A DNA stretch of 33,823 bases. Origin: Streptomyces sp. CBMA29 (GTDB lineage Bacteria; Actinomycetota; Actinomycetes; Streptomycetales; Streptomycetaceae). The notes below the pieces were generated by a model. It made no database searches and was not told where the DNA came from. It worked only from the letters and a program-made list of their open reading frames with translations. This document shows, piece after piece, positions 8,707 to 16,024 of the stretch. The position numbers and the translations under genes were made by a program. The stretch covers positions 1-33,823 of the forward strand of contig NZ_MECL01000239.1 in assembly GCF_014596445.1 (NCBI RefSeq). The letters are read 5' to 3'. The first letter of the stretch is position 1. Each line of letters starts with the position of its first letter.

Positions 8707-9450
8707 TCAGTGGTGCAGGATCTTGGAGAGGAAGTCCTTGGCGCGCTCACTGCGCGGCGCGGTGAAGAACTCCTCCGGCACCCGGTCCTCGACGATCCGG
8801 CCGTCCGCCATGAAGACCACCCGGTGCGCGGCGGACCGGGCGAAGCCCATCTCGTGGGTGACCACGACCATGGTCATGCCCTCCTCGGCGAGCTGCCGCA
8901 TCACTTCCAGCACCTCGTTGATCATCTCGGGGTCGAGGGCCGAGGTGGGCTCGTCGAAGAGCATCGCCTTGGGGTTCATGGCCAGTGCGCGGGCGATGGC
9001 GACCCGCTGCTGCTGGCCGCCGGACATCTGCGCGGGGAACTTGTCCTCGTGCCCCACCAGGCCCACCCGGTCCAGCAGTTCGCGGGCCTGCCGCTCCGAC
9101 TCGGCCTTGCCCCGGCCGCGCACCTTGACCGGCGCGAGCATCACGTTCTGCAGGACGGTCTTGTGCGCGAAGAGGTTGAAGGACTGGAAGACCATGCCCA
9201 CGTCGGCGCGGAGCCGGGCCAGCTCGCGGCCCTCGGCGGGCAGCGGCACGCCGTCGATGGTGATCGTGCCCGACTCCACGGGTTCGAGACGGTTGATGGC
9301 CCGGCACAGCGTGGACTTCCCGGAACCCGAGGGACCGATGATCACGACGACCTCGCCGCGGCCGATGGTCAGATCGATGTCCTTGAGCACATGCAGCGGG
9401 CCGAAGTGCTTGTTGACTCCGCGCAGGACGATCAGGGGTTCCCGGGTCAT
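8707..9450 (-). CDS. Amino acid ABC transporter ATPase (GluA/GlnQ-like)
   Basis: 247 residues from ATG 9450; the longer open frame upstream overlaps the preceding gene in another phase. Walker A is GPSGSGKST (residues 39-47), the signature MSGGQQQR precedes Walker B, LFDEPTSALDP, and the switch His lies in VVTHEMGFA. These mark a polar-amino-acid class ATPase. It powers import through the two permeases encoded downstream. It starts 8 bp after the stop of the TfoX C-terminal domain gene and ends 17 bp before the binding protein start, so all five genes form one operon. Confidence 0.92.
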   Translation of the reverse strand: MTREPLIVLRGVNKHFGPLHVLKDIDLTIGRGEVVVIIGPSGSGKSTLCRAINRLEPVESGTITIDGVPLPAEGRELARLRADVGMVFQSFNLFAHKTVLQNVMLAPVKVRGRGKAESERQARELLDRVGLVGHEDKFPAQMSGGQQQRVAIARALAMNPKAMLFDEPTSALDPEMINEVLEVMRQLAEEGMTMVVVTHEMGFARSAAHRVVFMADGRIVEDRVPEEFFTAPRSERAKDFLSKILHH

Positions 9451-9458
9451 CCGCGCGC

Positions 9459-9710
9459 TCAGCCCAGCACGCGATGGACGAGGGTGTCGCGTTCGGTCTG
9501 CGGGATGGCGGTCCAGCGCATGCCGCGCAGCGCGCCCTCCAGCGCGAGCAGCGTGTGCGTACAGGCGTCTTCGGGCAGTTCGGGCCGGATCTTCTCGAAG
9601 GCGCGGCCGGAGCCCAGCCGTCGCAGTTCGCCCGCGTCGTCGACGCCGGCGCGGCGCAGGCGGTCGGCGAGGACCGACCCGATGTTCGGGAGCTGCTGAA
9701 GGGAGTCCAC
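9459..9710 (-). CDS. Small TfoX C-terminal-domain protein
   Basis: 83 residues, GTG start at 9710 preceded by GGAGG with ideal spacing. The sequence (LQQLPNIGSVLADRLRRAGV at residues 4-23, then GELRRLGSGRAFEKIR) is the helix-hairpin-helix-like TfoX C-terminal domain; in gamma-proteobacterial TfoX/Sxy it follows an N-terminal domain that is absent here. In actinobacteria such stand-alone domains are common and their role is unknown; a competence function should not be assumed. It is the first gene of the amino acid ABC operon, 8 bp before the ATPase start. Confidence 0.75.
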   Translation of the reverse strand: MDSLQQLPNIGSVLADRLRRAGVDDAGELRRLGSGRAFEKIRPELPEDACTHTLLALEGALRGMRWTAIPQTERDTLVHRVLG

Positions 9711-9885
9711 GTCGTGCCTCCGGTACCGAGCTGGTGGGGACTGGTGCGAAAAGGGGGACCTTCGGCGCCATCATGCACGTCCTCTAGTGCCCTTCGCGGC
9801 CATCGCGTGGTGACACGCCCTGGACCGCACCCCACTGTGTGGTGATGACCACCGGATCGGGTGACAGCCGCACCGCCGTACGGGC

Positions 9886-10326
9886 TCAGTCTTCCGACGA
9901 CTCCGCGAGCACCTGGGACAGTTCGGGGCTGCCGCTCTCGGCCCAGGCGTGGCCGATCTCCACGGTGTCGATCTCACGGCCGGACGCGAGCCGTACCACG
10001 GGACGGCCGTTGGGCAGGATCTCCCACGCCGCGTCGGGGACCGTGAGCACCATGACGGTGCCGAGGTAGAGGCCCGCGTCGTTGCCGAGGTCCGACAGCA
10101 CCTCTTCGTCGTCCCGCCAGCTCGGCGCCAACTGGTCGAGGGCGGCGAGGGATTCGGGCGTGTCGTCCAGGTCCACCCCGTCGTCGGCGGCGCGGGCGCG
10201 CAGCAGTTCGCACTCGCCGAGCAGTTCCGCGACGCCGGTCGCGTCGGGGGCGGCGTCGGTGTACACGGCGAAACCGCGGGCGACGCCGTGTCTTCTGCGC
10301 CACTTGCCGATCAGGGGGATGTCCAT
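9886..10326 (-). CDS. DUF6278-like conserved protein
   Basis: 146 residues from ATG 10326 (MDIPLIGKWRRRHG); an in-frame extension to 10401 looks non-coding. It is acidic in its C-terminal half, with a conserved-looking core (GNDAGLYLGTVMV, LASGREIDTVEIGHAW). No signal peptide, helix or catalytic motif is visible. I associate it from memory with the actinobacterial DUF6278 family; the function is unknown. It lies between the amino acid ABC operon and exonuclease III, separated from both by about 100-170 bp, so it is probably its own unit. No strong ribosome binding site is seen. Confidence 0.7.
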   Translation of the reverse strand: MDIPLIGKWRRRHGVARGFAVYTDAAPDATGVAELLGECELLRARAADDGVDLDDTPESLAALDQLAPSWRDDEEVLSDLGNDAGLYLGTVMVLTVPDAAWEILPNGRPVVRLASGREIDTVEIGHAWAESGSPELSQVLAESSED

Positions 10327-10422
10327 GCGGTCAGCGTCGCACCTGCCGTGCCGCCGCGACCACAGGCGCGCGTGCCCGCACCCGTAGGCCGAAACGCCCA
10401 CACGCCGCTACGCCCCCCCCGG

Positions 10423-11202
10423 TCAGACCTCCAGGTCCACCACGACCGGCGCGTGGTCGGAGGCGCCCTTGCCCTTGCGCTCCTCGCGGTCCACGTACGC
10501 GTCGCCCACCGCCTTGGCGAACGGCTCGTTCCCGTACACCAGGTCGATCCGCATCCCGCGGTTCTTGGGGAAGGCGAGCTGCCGGTAGTCCCAGTACGTG
10601 TACGGGCGGTCGTACTTCAGCGGGCGCGGCATCACATCGGTGAGGCCGGTCTCGCGCAGGGCGGCCAGCGCGGCGCGCTCGGGGGCGGTGACATGCGTCT
10701 GGCCCTCGAAGACCGACAGGTCCCACACGTCCTCGTCCACCGGCGCGACATTGAAGTCGCCGAGCACCGCGAAGGGCCGCGGACCGGCCGCGTCCCGCGC
10801 GACGGCGGCGCGCAGCGCCTCGAACCACTGGAGCTTGTAGGCGTAGTGCGGGTGGTCGACCTCACGGCCGTTGGGCACGTAGACCGACCAGAGACGGACC
10901 GCGCCGCAGGTCGCGGAGACCGAACGGGGCTCGTGCACGCCCTCCCAGTCGGGTCCGCCGGGCAGCCCCTCGACGACGTCCTCCAGGCCGACCCGGGAGA
11001 CCAGCGCCACCCCGTTCCACCTGCCGGTGGCGTGCACCGCCGACTCGTACCCCAGCTCGCGCAGCTCGTCGCGCGGGAACTGCTCGGCGGTGCACTTGGT
11101 CTCCTGGAGGCACAGGACGTCGGTGCCGCTGCTCTCCAGCCAGGCGAGCAGCCGCGGAAGGCGGGCGGTGATCGAGTTGATGTTCCAGGTCGCGATGCGC
11201 AT
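10423..11202 (-). CDS. xth: Exodeoxyribonuclease III / AP endonuclease
   Basis: 259 residues. ExoIII cuts DNA 5' of abasic sites and degrades 3' ends of duplex DNA, in base-excision repair. The start is ATG 11202 (MRIATWNINSITARLPRLL) behind a G-run; a TTG nine bases upstream is possible. The endonuclease/exonuclease/phosphatase fold motifs are present: WNIN, LQETK (metal-binding Glu at residue 34), GDFN, YTYWDYR, and SDHAPVV near the C-terminus with the catalytic Asp-His pair. Length is normal. It stands alone between unrelated genes on the same strand. Confidence 0.93.
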   Translation of the reverse strand: MRIATWNINSITARLPRLLAWLESSGTDVLCLQETKCTAEQFPRDELRELGYESAVHATGRWNGVALVSRVGLEDVVEGLPGGPDWEGVHEPRSVSATCGAVRLWSVYVPNGREVDHPHYAYKLQWFEALRAAVARDAAGPRPFAVLGDFNVAPVDEDVWDLSVFEGQTHVTAPERAALAALRETGLTDVMPRPLKYDRPYTYWDYRQLAFPKNRGMRIDLVYGNEPFAKAVGDAYVDREERKGKGASDHAPVVVDLEV

Positions 11203-11251
11203 GCCCCCCAACCTAACCGCTGGGTCCGACAGTGACCCGGTGGCGGCGCTG

Positions 11252-11884
11252 CTACGCCTGCGTGCTGTCGCCGGGCGCCAGCCGTAGGTGGTCGGCGCCG
11301 CCGAGGCCGCCGATCTGCGTGTCGTAGATCGGCCGGGCCAGGTCGGTCAGCAGCGCGTCGTGCACGTCGATGGCGCGGCGCGGCTTGACCTCGCGGACGT
11401 AGTCGATGACCTCGGAGATCTTGCTCCAGGGGGCCTGCACGGGCAGCAGCAGGGTGTCCACGGCGGCGCCGGGCAGGGTCAGCGCGTCACCGGGGTGGAA
11501 GAGCGAACCGTCGATCAGGTAGCCGACGTTGGTGATCCGCGGGATGTCCGGGTGGATGACGGCGTGCAGCTCGCCGTGCACCTGGACGTCGAAGCCCCCG
11601 GCGGTGAAGGTGTCGCCGTCGCCGACGGTGTGCACGCGGCCGGGGAAGGCCGCGGAGACCTCGTCGGCCACCGCGCGCAGGGTCCACAGCTCCGCGCCCG
11701 GATTGGCTTCGAGGCCGGCGCGCAGCCGGTCGGCGTTGAAGTGGTCCAGGTGCTCGTGCGTGACCAGGATGACGTCGGCGCCGACCGCCGCGTCCTCCTC
11801 GCTGAAGGTGCCCGGATCGATGACGAGCGTGCGCCCGTCCTTCTCCAGCCGGATGCAGGCGTGGCGCTTCTTCGTGAGCTTCAC
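11252..11884 (-). CDS. Metallo-beta-lactamase-fold hydrolase (UlaG-like group)
   Basis: 210 residues from the GTG at 11884 (KLTKKRHACIRLEKDGRTL follows); the frame is open to 11974 but the extension is not protein-like. The metal motif HEHLDH (H43, H45, D47, H48) is complete, and later His/Asp ligands (GELHAVIHPD, FHPGDAL, DVHDALL) fit the fold. The short length and strand order place it with small UlaG/YtnP-like hydrolases of unknown substrate. It lies between exonuclease III and pcaL, with a hairpin and a repeat in the 121-bp gap upstream. Confidence 0.85.
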   Translation of the reverse strand: MKLTKKRHACIRLEKDGRTLVIDPGTFSEEDAAVGADVILVTHEHLDHFNADRLRAGLEANPGAELWTLRAVADEVSAAFPGRVHTVGDGDTFTAGGFDVQVHGELHAVIHPDIPRITNVGYLIDGSLFHPGDALTLPGAAVDTLLLPVQAPWSKISEVIDYVREVKPRRAIDVHDALLTDLARPIYDTQIGGLGGADHLRLAPGDSTQA

Positions 11885-11945
11885 AGGGTCCGTCCTCGGC
11901 AGCGCGTTCTGGGCTTCTCTGACACTCGGTACTGGGAATCCTCGG

Positions 11946-11966
11946 GTGCCGGGCGTTTTCCGGCAC
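11946..11966 (-). terminator. Hairpin downstream of pcaL
   Basis: A perfect 7-bp inverted repeat, GTGCCGG (11946-11952) and CCGGCAC (11960-11966), with a 7-nt loop that is an A-run on the minus strand. It lies 40 bp beyond the pcaL stop and 62 bp upstream of the MBL-fold gene. There is no T tract, so termination would be by stem alone; a regulatory leader for the downstream gene is also possible. Confidence 0.45.
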
Positions 11967-11974
11967 GCCTCCAT

Positions 11975-12014
11975 CTTGCTACGGGTGCTTGCTACGGGGT
12001 GCTTGCTACGGGTG
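11975..12014. repeat. Three tandem 13-14 bp repeats across the pcaL stop codon
   Basis: CTTGCTACGGGTG occurs at 11975-11987, with one extra G at 11988-12001, and again at 12002-12014. The pcaL stop (TAG on the minus strand, 12006-12008) lies inside the last copy, so the repeat begins in coding sequence and runs into the 3' untranslated region. Each copy carries the same stop triplet in some phase. Confidence 0.85.
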
Positions 12015-13277
12015 CGCCCCGGTCTCCTGCCGGATCACCGTACGCGCGGTGTCCACAGCGGCCCTGGCGGCGGGCAGGCCGCAGTAGAGCGCGGTGTGCA
12101 GCAGGACCTCCTCGATCTCGGCCGGGGTCAGGCCGTTGCGCAGCGCCGCCCTGGTGTGGTCGGCCAGCTCCTCCAGCCTGCCGGTGGCGGTCAGCGCGGT
12201 CAGCGTCACAAAGCTCCTGGTACGCCGGTCGAGGCCGGGCCGCGACCAGACCTCGCCCCAGGCGTAGCGGGTCAGGAAGCTGTCGAAGCCGGCGCCGAAG
12301 TCCTCGGCGCGGGCCAGCGCCTGGTCGACCTCCGCGTCACCGATCACCTCGCGCCGTATCCGCAGCCCTTCCTCGTACGTGTCGGGCGGCACGGCGGCGG
12401 GCTGCGCGGCGACGGCCTGCGGCGGTACGACGGGGGCCGGGGGTACGGCGACGGAGCCGGTCGGCACGGACACCGGCTCGGTCCACACGCTGCCGAAGTG
12501 CGTCGCCAGCAGGTCGCCGACGGCCACGGGCTCCTCTACGGGCGCCAGGTGGCCGGTGGCCGGGACGACCGCGAGCCGGGCGTCCGGTATTCCGGCGACC
12601 AGCAGCCGGGCGTCGGCGGGCGGGGTCTCGGTGTCGTCGGCGCCCGCCACCACCAGCGTCGGCACCTTGATGCTGCCGAGCGCGTCCCGGATGTCGAAGG
12701 CGGCCAGTGCCTCGCACCCGGCGATGTAGCAGTCCGCGTCGGTGGTCCTGACCATCTGCACGGCCCAGTCGGTGATCGCGGGCTGGGTGGCGAGGAAGGG
12801 GCCGGTGAACCAGCGCTCGGGGCTGGCCAGCGCCGTGCGGTCCAGGCCGTTGGCGCGGACCACGACGCCGCGCTGCCGCCACACGTCGGCGGTGGCGTAC
12901 CGCGCGGCGGCCGAGACCAGGGCGAGGGCGGCGACCCGGTCGGGGCGCAGCAGCGCGAGCCGGGCGCCGATGGCGGCGCCGAGCGAGCAGCCCGCGTAGC
13001 CGAAGACGTCGACGCCCTCGTCGTCCAGGACGGCCAGCAGCCGGGCGGCCAGCTCGTCGACCGAGGCCGCGGGGTGCGCGGGCGCGCCGCCGTGGCCCGG
13101 CAGCTCGTAGCGCAGCACCCGCCACTGCTCGGTGAGCGCCGGAAGCTGCCGGTCCCACATGTGCCAGGTGGCGCCGAGGGCCGGTCCCAGGATCAGGACG
13201 GGGGCGTCGGCCGGGCCGTCGAAGCGGTGCTGAAGGGGGGGCCGCGGGTCCAGATCGCCGTCGGTCGAGTCGCTCAT
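12006..13277 (-). CDS. pcaL: Fused 3-oxoadipate enol-lactonase / 4-carboxymuconolactone decarboxylase (PcaL)
   Basis: 423 residues, two domains. Residues about 15-265 are an alpha/beta hydrolase with nucleophile S98 in GCSLG and a late His in PATGHLAPVEEP; this half would open the enol-lactone to 3-oxoadipate. After a Pro/Ala/Val linker (about 275-305), residues 310-420 are a carboxymuconolactone decarboxylase domain (YEEGLRIRREVIGD, LADHTRAALRNGL, TALYCGLPAARAA). The fusion order matches actinobacterial PcaL of the protocatechuate branch of the beta-ketoadipate pathway. No other pca gene is nearby, which is unusual because pcaL normally sits in a pca operon. The start is the first ATG; the ribosome binding site is weak. 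Confidence 0.85.
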   Translation of the reverse strand: MSDSTDGDLDPRPPLQHRFDGPADAPVLILGPALGATWHMWDRQLPALTEQWRVLRYELPGHGGAPAHPAASVDELAARLLAVLDDEGVDVFGYAGCSLGAAIGARLALLRPDRVAALALVSAAARYATADVWRQRGVVVRANGLDRTALASPERWFTGPFLATQPAITDWAVQMVRTTDADCYIAGCEALAAFDIRDALGSIKVPTLVVAGADDTETPPADARLLVAGIPDARLAVVPATGHLAPVEEPVAVGDLLATHFGSVWTEPVSVPTGSVAVPPAPVVPPQAVAAQPAAVPPDTYEEGLRIRREVIGDAEVDQALARAEDFGAGFDSFLTRYAWGEVWSRPGLDRRTRSFVTLTALTATGRLEELADHTRAALRNGLTPAEIEEVLLHTALYCGLPAARAAVDTARTVIRQETGAHP

Positions 13278-13321
13278 CGCCTCACGCTACCGAGTGGAGT
13301 GTGTGCTTCCGAAATCCGAGT

Positions 13322-13339
13322 GGCCCGCTTCCGCGGGCC
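13322..13339. terminator. GC-rich hairpin between the transporter operon and pcaL
   Basis: Perfect 7-bp inverted repeat GGCCCGC (13322-13328) and GCGGGCC (13333-13339) with the 4-nt loop TTCC. It lies 60 bp beyond the stop of the transporter operon's last gene (which ends at 13399) and 45 bp upstream of the pcaL start. There is no T tract, as is usual in Streptomyces. It most likely ends the transporter transcript. Confidence 0.5.
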
Positions 13340-13398
13340 CGCGGGGGCTGTCATGGGCCATCGTTGTCATCGCCCCTGACATCGGCGCCCCGCCGCCG

Positions 13399-14034
13399 TC
13401 ATCCCTTGAAGCCGTGCCGGAAGTTGACGGTGGAGACCGCGTACACCGTGGGGACGTCCGGGTCGGTGAGGTCCACCACGATGTCGCGGTCCGGTTTGTC
13501 GCCGGCCTGGTGCATGCTGACGCCCACATACGTACGGCCGGTGAGGAAGACCCAGCCCGCCGTCCCGGCCTGCGCGGCGCTGATCGCGTCCTTGCCCCCG
13601 CGCAGCACGTTCCGGGTGCTGCCGACCTGCGCGAGGAAGGTGTCCAGGCCGCCGGAGGTGGTGGTGAACTGGACGTACAGCGCGCTGGTGTCCCAGGAGT
13701 TGGTCTCCAGGTAGCCGGGGCCCGTGGTGCCGTCGGGGAAGGGCAGCTGGTATATCTGCCGCTGGAGGATGGTCGGAACGGCCAGCTCCAGATGGCTGAG
13801 GGCCGCCTCCTTCTGCTTGGTGACCCCGCTGTCCCGGCTCTGCTCGGCGGAGATCAGCACGTACCCGATCGGTACGAGGACGAGCAGCGGGACGACGGTC
13901 CAGCGGACCCAGCGCGGCGGGTTCCGCGGCGGCGGTGCGAGCCGTGCCCGGCCCGCGTCGCCGTCCGCGGGCGGTCCCCCGCCGGACTCGGGGCCCGGCT
14001 CCAGGGTGTCCTGGTCGAAGGGTGTGGTGGTCAC
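13399..14034 (-). CDS. Unknown one-helix membrane protein in the sugar transporter operon
   Basis: 211 residues, GTG start at 14034 that overlaps the ROK kinase stop by 4 bp (GTGA). Residues 1-42 are acidic then Pro/Arg-rich and likely cytoplasmic. A single hydrophobic segment at about 45-62 (VVPLLVLVPIGYVLIS) would place residues 65-211 outside the cell. The outer part has no motif I know; it ends in DRDIVVDLTDPDVPTVYAVS and FRHGFKG. No cysteines suggest disulfides. Being coupled to the kinase it is probably co-translated and part of the uptake or kinase function, but nothing in its sequence says how. The much longer open frame covering it (to 14721) is antisense-phase noise over the kinase. 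Confidence 0.8.
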   Translation of the reverse strand: MTTTPFDQDTLEPGPESGGGPPADGDAGRARLAPPPRNPPRWVRWTVVPLLVLVPIGYVLISAEQSRDSGVTKQKEAALSHLELAVPTILQRQIYQLPFPDGTTGPGYLETNSWDTSALYVQFTTTSGGLDTFLAQVGSTRNVLRGGKDAISAAQAGTAGWVFLTGRTYVGVSMHQAGDKPDRDIVVDLTDPDVPTVYAVSTVNFRHGFKG

Positions 14035-15170
14035 GACTGGGCTCCCTGCCGTCCGTAGACGCGGCCGTAGCGTTCGTACCGCTCGACGCGGCGGCGGGTG
14101 GCGCGGCGGAAGCGGCGGGCGACCAGCCGGGCCAGGTCGGCGGCGCCGACCATACCGGCCTCGGGGCCCAGCTCGGCCTTGGCGATCCGCGCCTCCGGCC
14201 GGTAGCCGCGGCCGGTGAGATTGCGCCGGAAGGCGTCCCTGGCCGGGTTGATCAGCAGGTCGTCGGCGGCGCTGACGCCGCCGCCGATGACGAAGCACGA
14301 CGGGTCGAGGGCGGCGGCGAGGTTGGCGATCCCGATGCCGAGCCACTGGCCGATGTCCTGGAACAGCTCGACGCACATCGCGTCGCCCTCGCGGGCCAGC
14401 TCGGTGATCAGCGGTCCGGTGATCTCGCCGATGCTGCCGCCGACCCGGTCGATGATCCCGTAGGCGACCGGGGAATCCGCGGCGGCCATCTCGCGGGCCT
14501 CCCTGACCAGCGCGTTCCCCGAGCTGTACTGCTCCCAGCAGCCGCGGTTGCCGCAGGCGCAGCGGTGGCCGCCCTGCACCACCTGCATATGGCCGAATTC
14601 GCCCGCGACGCCGTAGCGGCCCCTCTTGACCTGGCCGTCCTCCAGGATCGCGCCGCCGATGCCGGTGCCGAGGGTGATCATCACCAGGTCGGCCTCGCCG
14701 CGCCCGGCGCCGAAGCGCCACTCGGCCCAGGCCGCGGTGTTCGCGTCGTTGTCGACCATGACGGGGACCAGCAGGCGCTCGGCGAGCCGGTCGCGCAGCG
14801 GCTCGTCGCGCCAGGACAGGTGCGGGGCGAAGAGCACCCGCGAGCGGTCGGCGTCGACCCAGCCCGCCGCCCCGATGCCGACCGCGTGCACGTCGTGCCG
14901 CTCCGACAGGTCCAGGACCAGCTCCACGATGGTGTCCTCGACGACCTTGGGGCTCTTGGACTTGTCGGGCGTCTCGGTGCGGATCTTCTCCAGGATCACC
15001 CCGTCCGCGTCGACCACCCCGGCCATCACCTTGGTGCCGCCGATGTCGATACCGACGGTGGGGACGCGGGGCGCGGTCAGATGCGAGCGCCGCTCGCGGC
15101 GGCCGACGGTCTGGAGCACCGTCGCCCTGGCGGCGCCGCCGCGGTACACACGTTCACGATTGGCACTCAA
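14031..15170 (-). CDS. ROK-family sugar kinase
   Basis: 379 residues, TTG start at 15170 in a TTGA overlap with the ATPase stop, with GGAG upstream. ROK kinases phosphorylate sugars such as glucose or N-acetylhexosamines in the cytoplasm. Seen: ATP motif GIDIGGTK (40-47), catalytic Asp in VDNDAN (D142), LGTGIGGA, AGEFGHM, and the ROK zinc site H194 with CACGNRGC (C204, C206, C211). There is no N-terminal helix-turn-helix, so it is a kinase, not a ROK repressor; instead there is a basic 38-residue leader and a basic Arg-rich tail. From memory, S. coelicolor has a similar gene beside a similar transporter, and that protein can act as a glucokinase. The substrate here is not known. Confidence 0.88.
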   Translation of the reverse strand: MSANRERVYRGGAARATVLQTVGRRERRSHLTAPRVPTVGIDIGGTKVMAGVVDADGVILEKIRTETPDKSKSPKVVEDTIVELVLDLSERHDVHAVGIGAAGWVDADRSRVLFAPHLSWRDEPLRDRLAERLLVPVMVDNDANTAAWAEWRFGAGRGEADLVMITLGTGIGGAILEDGQVKRGRYGVAGEFGHMQVVQGGHRCACGNRGCWEQYSSGNALVREAREMAAADSPVAYGIIDRVGGSIGEITGPLITELAREGDAMCVELFQDIGQWLGIGIANLAAALDPSCFVIGGGVSAADDLLINPARDAFRRNLTGRGYRPEARIAKAELGPEAGMVGAADLARLVARRFRRATRRRVERYERYGRVYGRQGAQS

Positions 15171-16024
15171 GCGGAGGTCTCCGGGTCGGTCGCCGGTGGC
15201 GTGGTGGTCGTCCGGCGCATCAGTTCGTGGGTCAGCTCGTCCAGCTCGCTGCCCCCGGCCATCTCCCGGGTCAGCTCGTCCAGCGTAATGTCCTTCTTCA
15301 GGTGGCTGCCCGACATCGCGCCTCGCTTGAGCAGAATGAACCGGTCACCGACCAGATACGCGTGGTGCGGATTGTGCGTGATGAGTACCACACCGAGCCC
15401 CGCGTCGCGCGCGGCGGCCACGTATTTCAGCACCACACCCGACTGCTTGACGCCGAGCGCGGCCGTCGGCTCGTCCAGGACCAGCACCTTCGCGCCGAAG
15501 TGGACGGCGCGGGCGATGGCCACGCACTGCCGCTCGCCGCCGGACAGGGTGCCGATCGGCTGGTCGACGTCGCGCAGGTCGATGCCCATCCGCAGCAGCG
15601 CCTGGTGGGTGGTGGCGCGCATGGCGGCCACGTCGAGCCTGCGCAGCGGGCCGCGGCCGAGGGTGGGCTCGGAGCCGAGGAAGAAATTCCGCCAGACCGG
15701 CATCAGGGGGACGACCGCCAGGTCCTGGTAGACGGTGGCGATGCCGCGGTCCAGCGCCTCGCGCGGCGAGCTGTGCCGTACGTCCTCGCCCTCGACGGCG
15801 TAGCTGCCCGTGTCGTGCTGGTGCAGTCCGGCGATGATCTTGATGAGGGTGGACTTGCCCGCGCCGTTGTCGCCGAGGACGCAGGTGATCTCCCCGGCCC
15901 GCACTTCGAGGGAGACCTCCCGCAGCGCGCGGACGTTCCCGTACGACTTGGAGACGTCGGTCAGCTCGACCAGCGGGGCGCCGGCGGGCGCGGGGACCTT
16001 GTCGAGGACGGGTTCTGCGCTCAT
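15167..16024 (-). CDS. Sugar ABC transporter ATPase, single-domain (FrcA-like)
   Basis: 285 residues, ATG at 16024 in an ATGA overlap with the permease stop. Walker A GDNGAGKST (51-59), signature LSGGERQ, Walker B VLVLDEPTAAL and switch His in ITHNPHH are all present. Most ribose/xylose-type importers use a double-length ATPase; this one has a single domain, as in the fructose (FrcBCA) type, and would act as a homodimer. The longer in-frame extension upstream overlaps the permease out of phase and is not coding. It energises import through the permease at 16021-17070. Confidence 0.9.
   Translation of the reverse strand: MSAEPVLDKVPAPAGAPLVELTDVSKSYGNVRALREVSLEVRAGEITCVLGDNGAGKSTLIKIIAGLHQHDTGSYAVEGEDVRHSSPREALDRGIATVYQDLAVVPLMPVWRNFFLGSEPTLGRGPLRRLDVAAMRATTHQALLRMGIDLRDVDQPIGTLSGGERQCVAIARAVHFGAKVLVLDEPTAALGVKQSGVVLKYVAAARDAGLGVVLITHNPHHAYLVGDRFILLKRGAMSGSHLKKDITLDELTREMAGGSELDELTHELMRRTTTTPPATDPETSA

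Noticed and set aside
9839..9852. GTGGT-GATG-ACCAC hairpin in the gap before the TfoX_C gene as a terminator
   Set aside because: Five-bp stem, no T tract; expected often by chance in this DNA.
14031..15170. ROK protein considered as a transcriptional repressor
   Set aside because: No helix-turn-helix in the N-terminal leader, while ATP and catalytic Asp motifs are intact.
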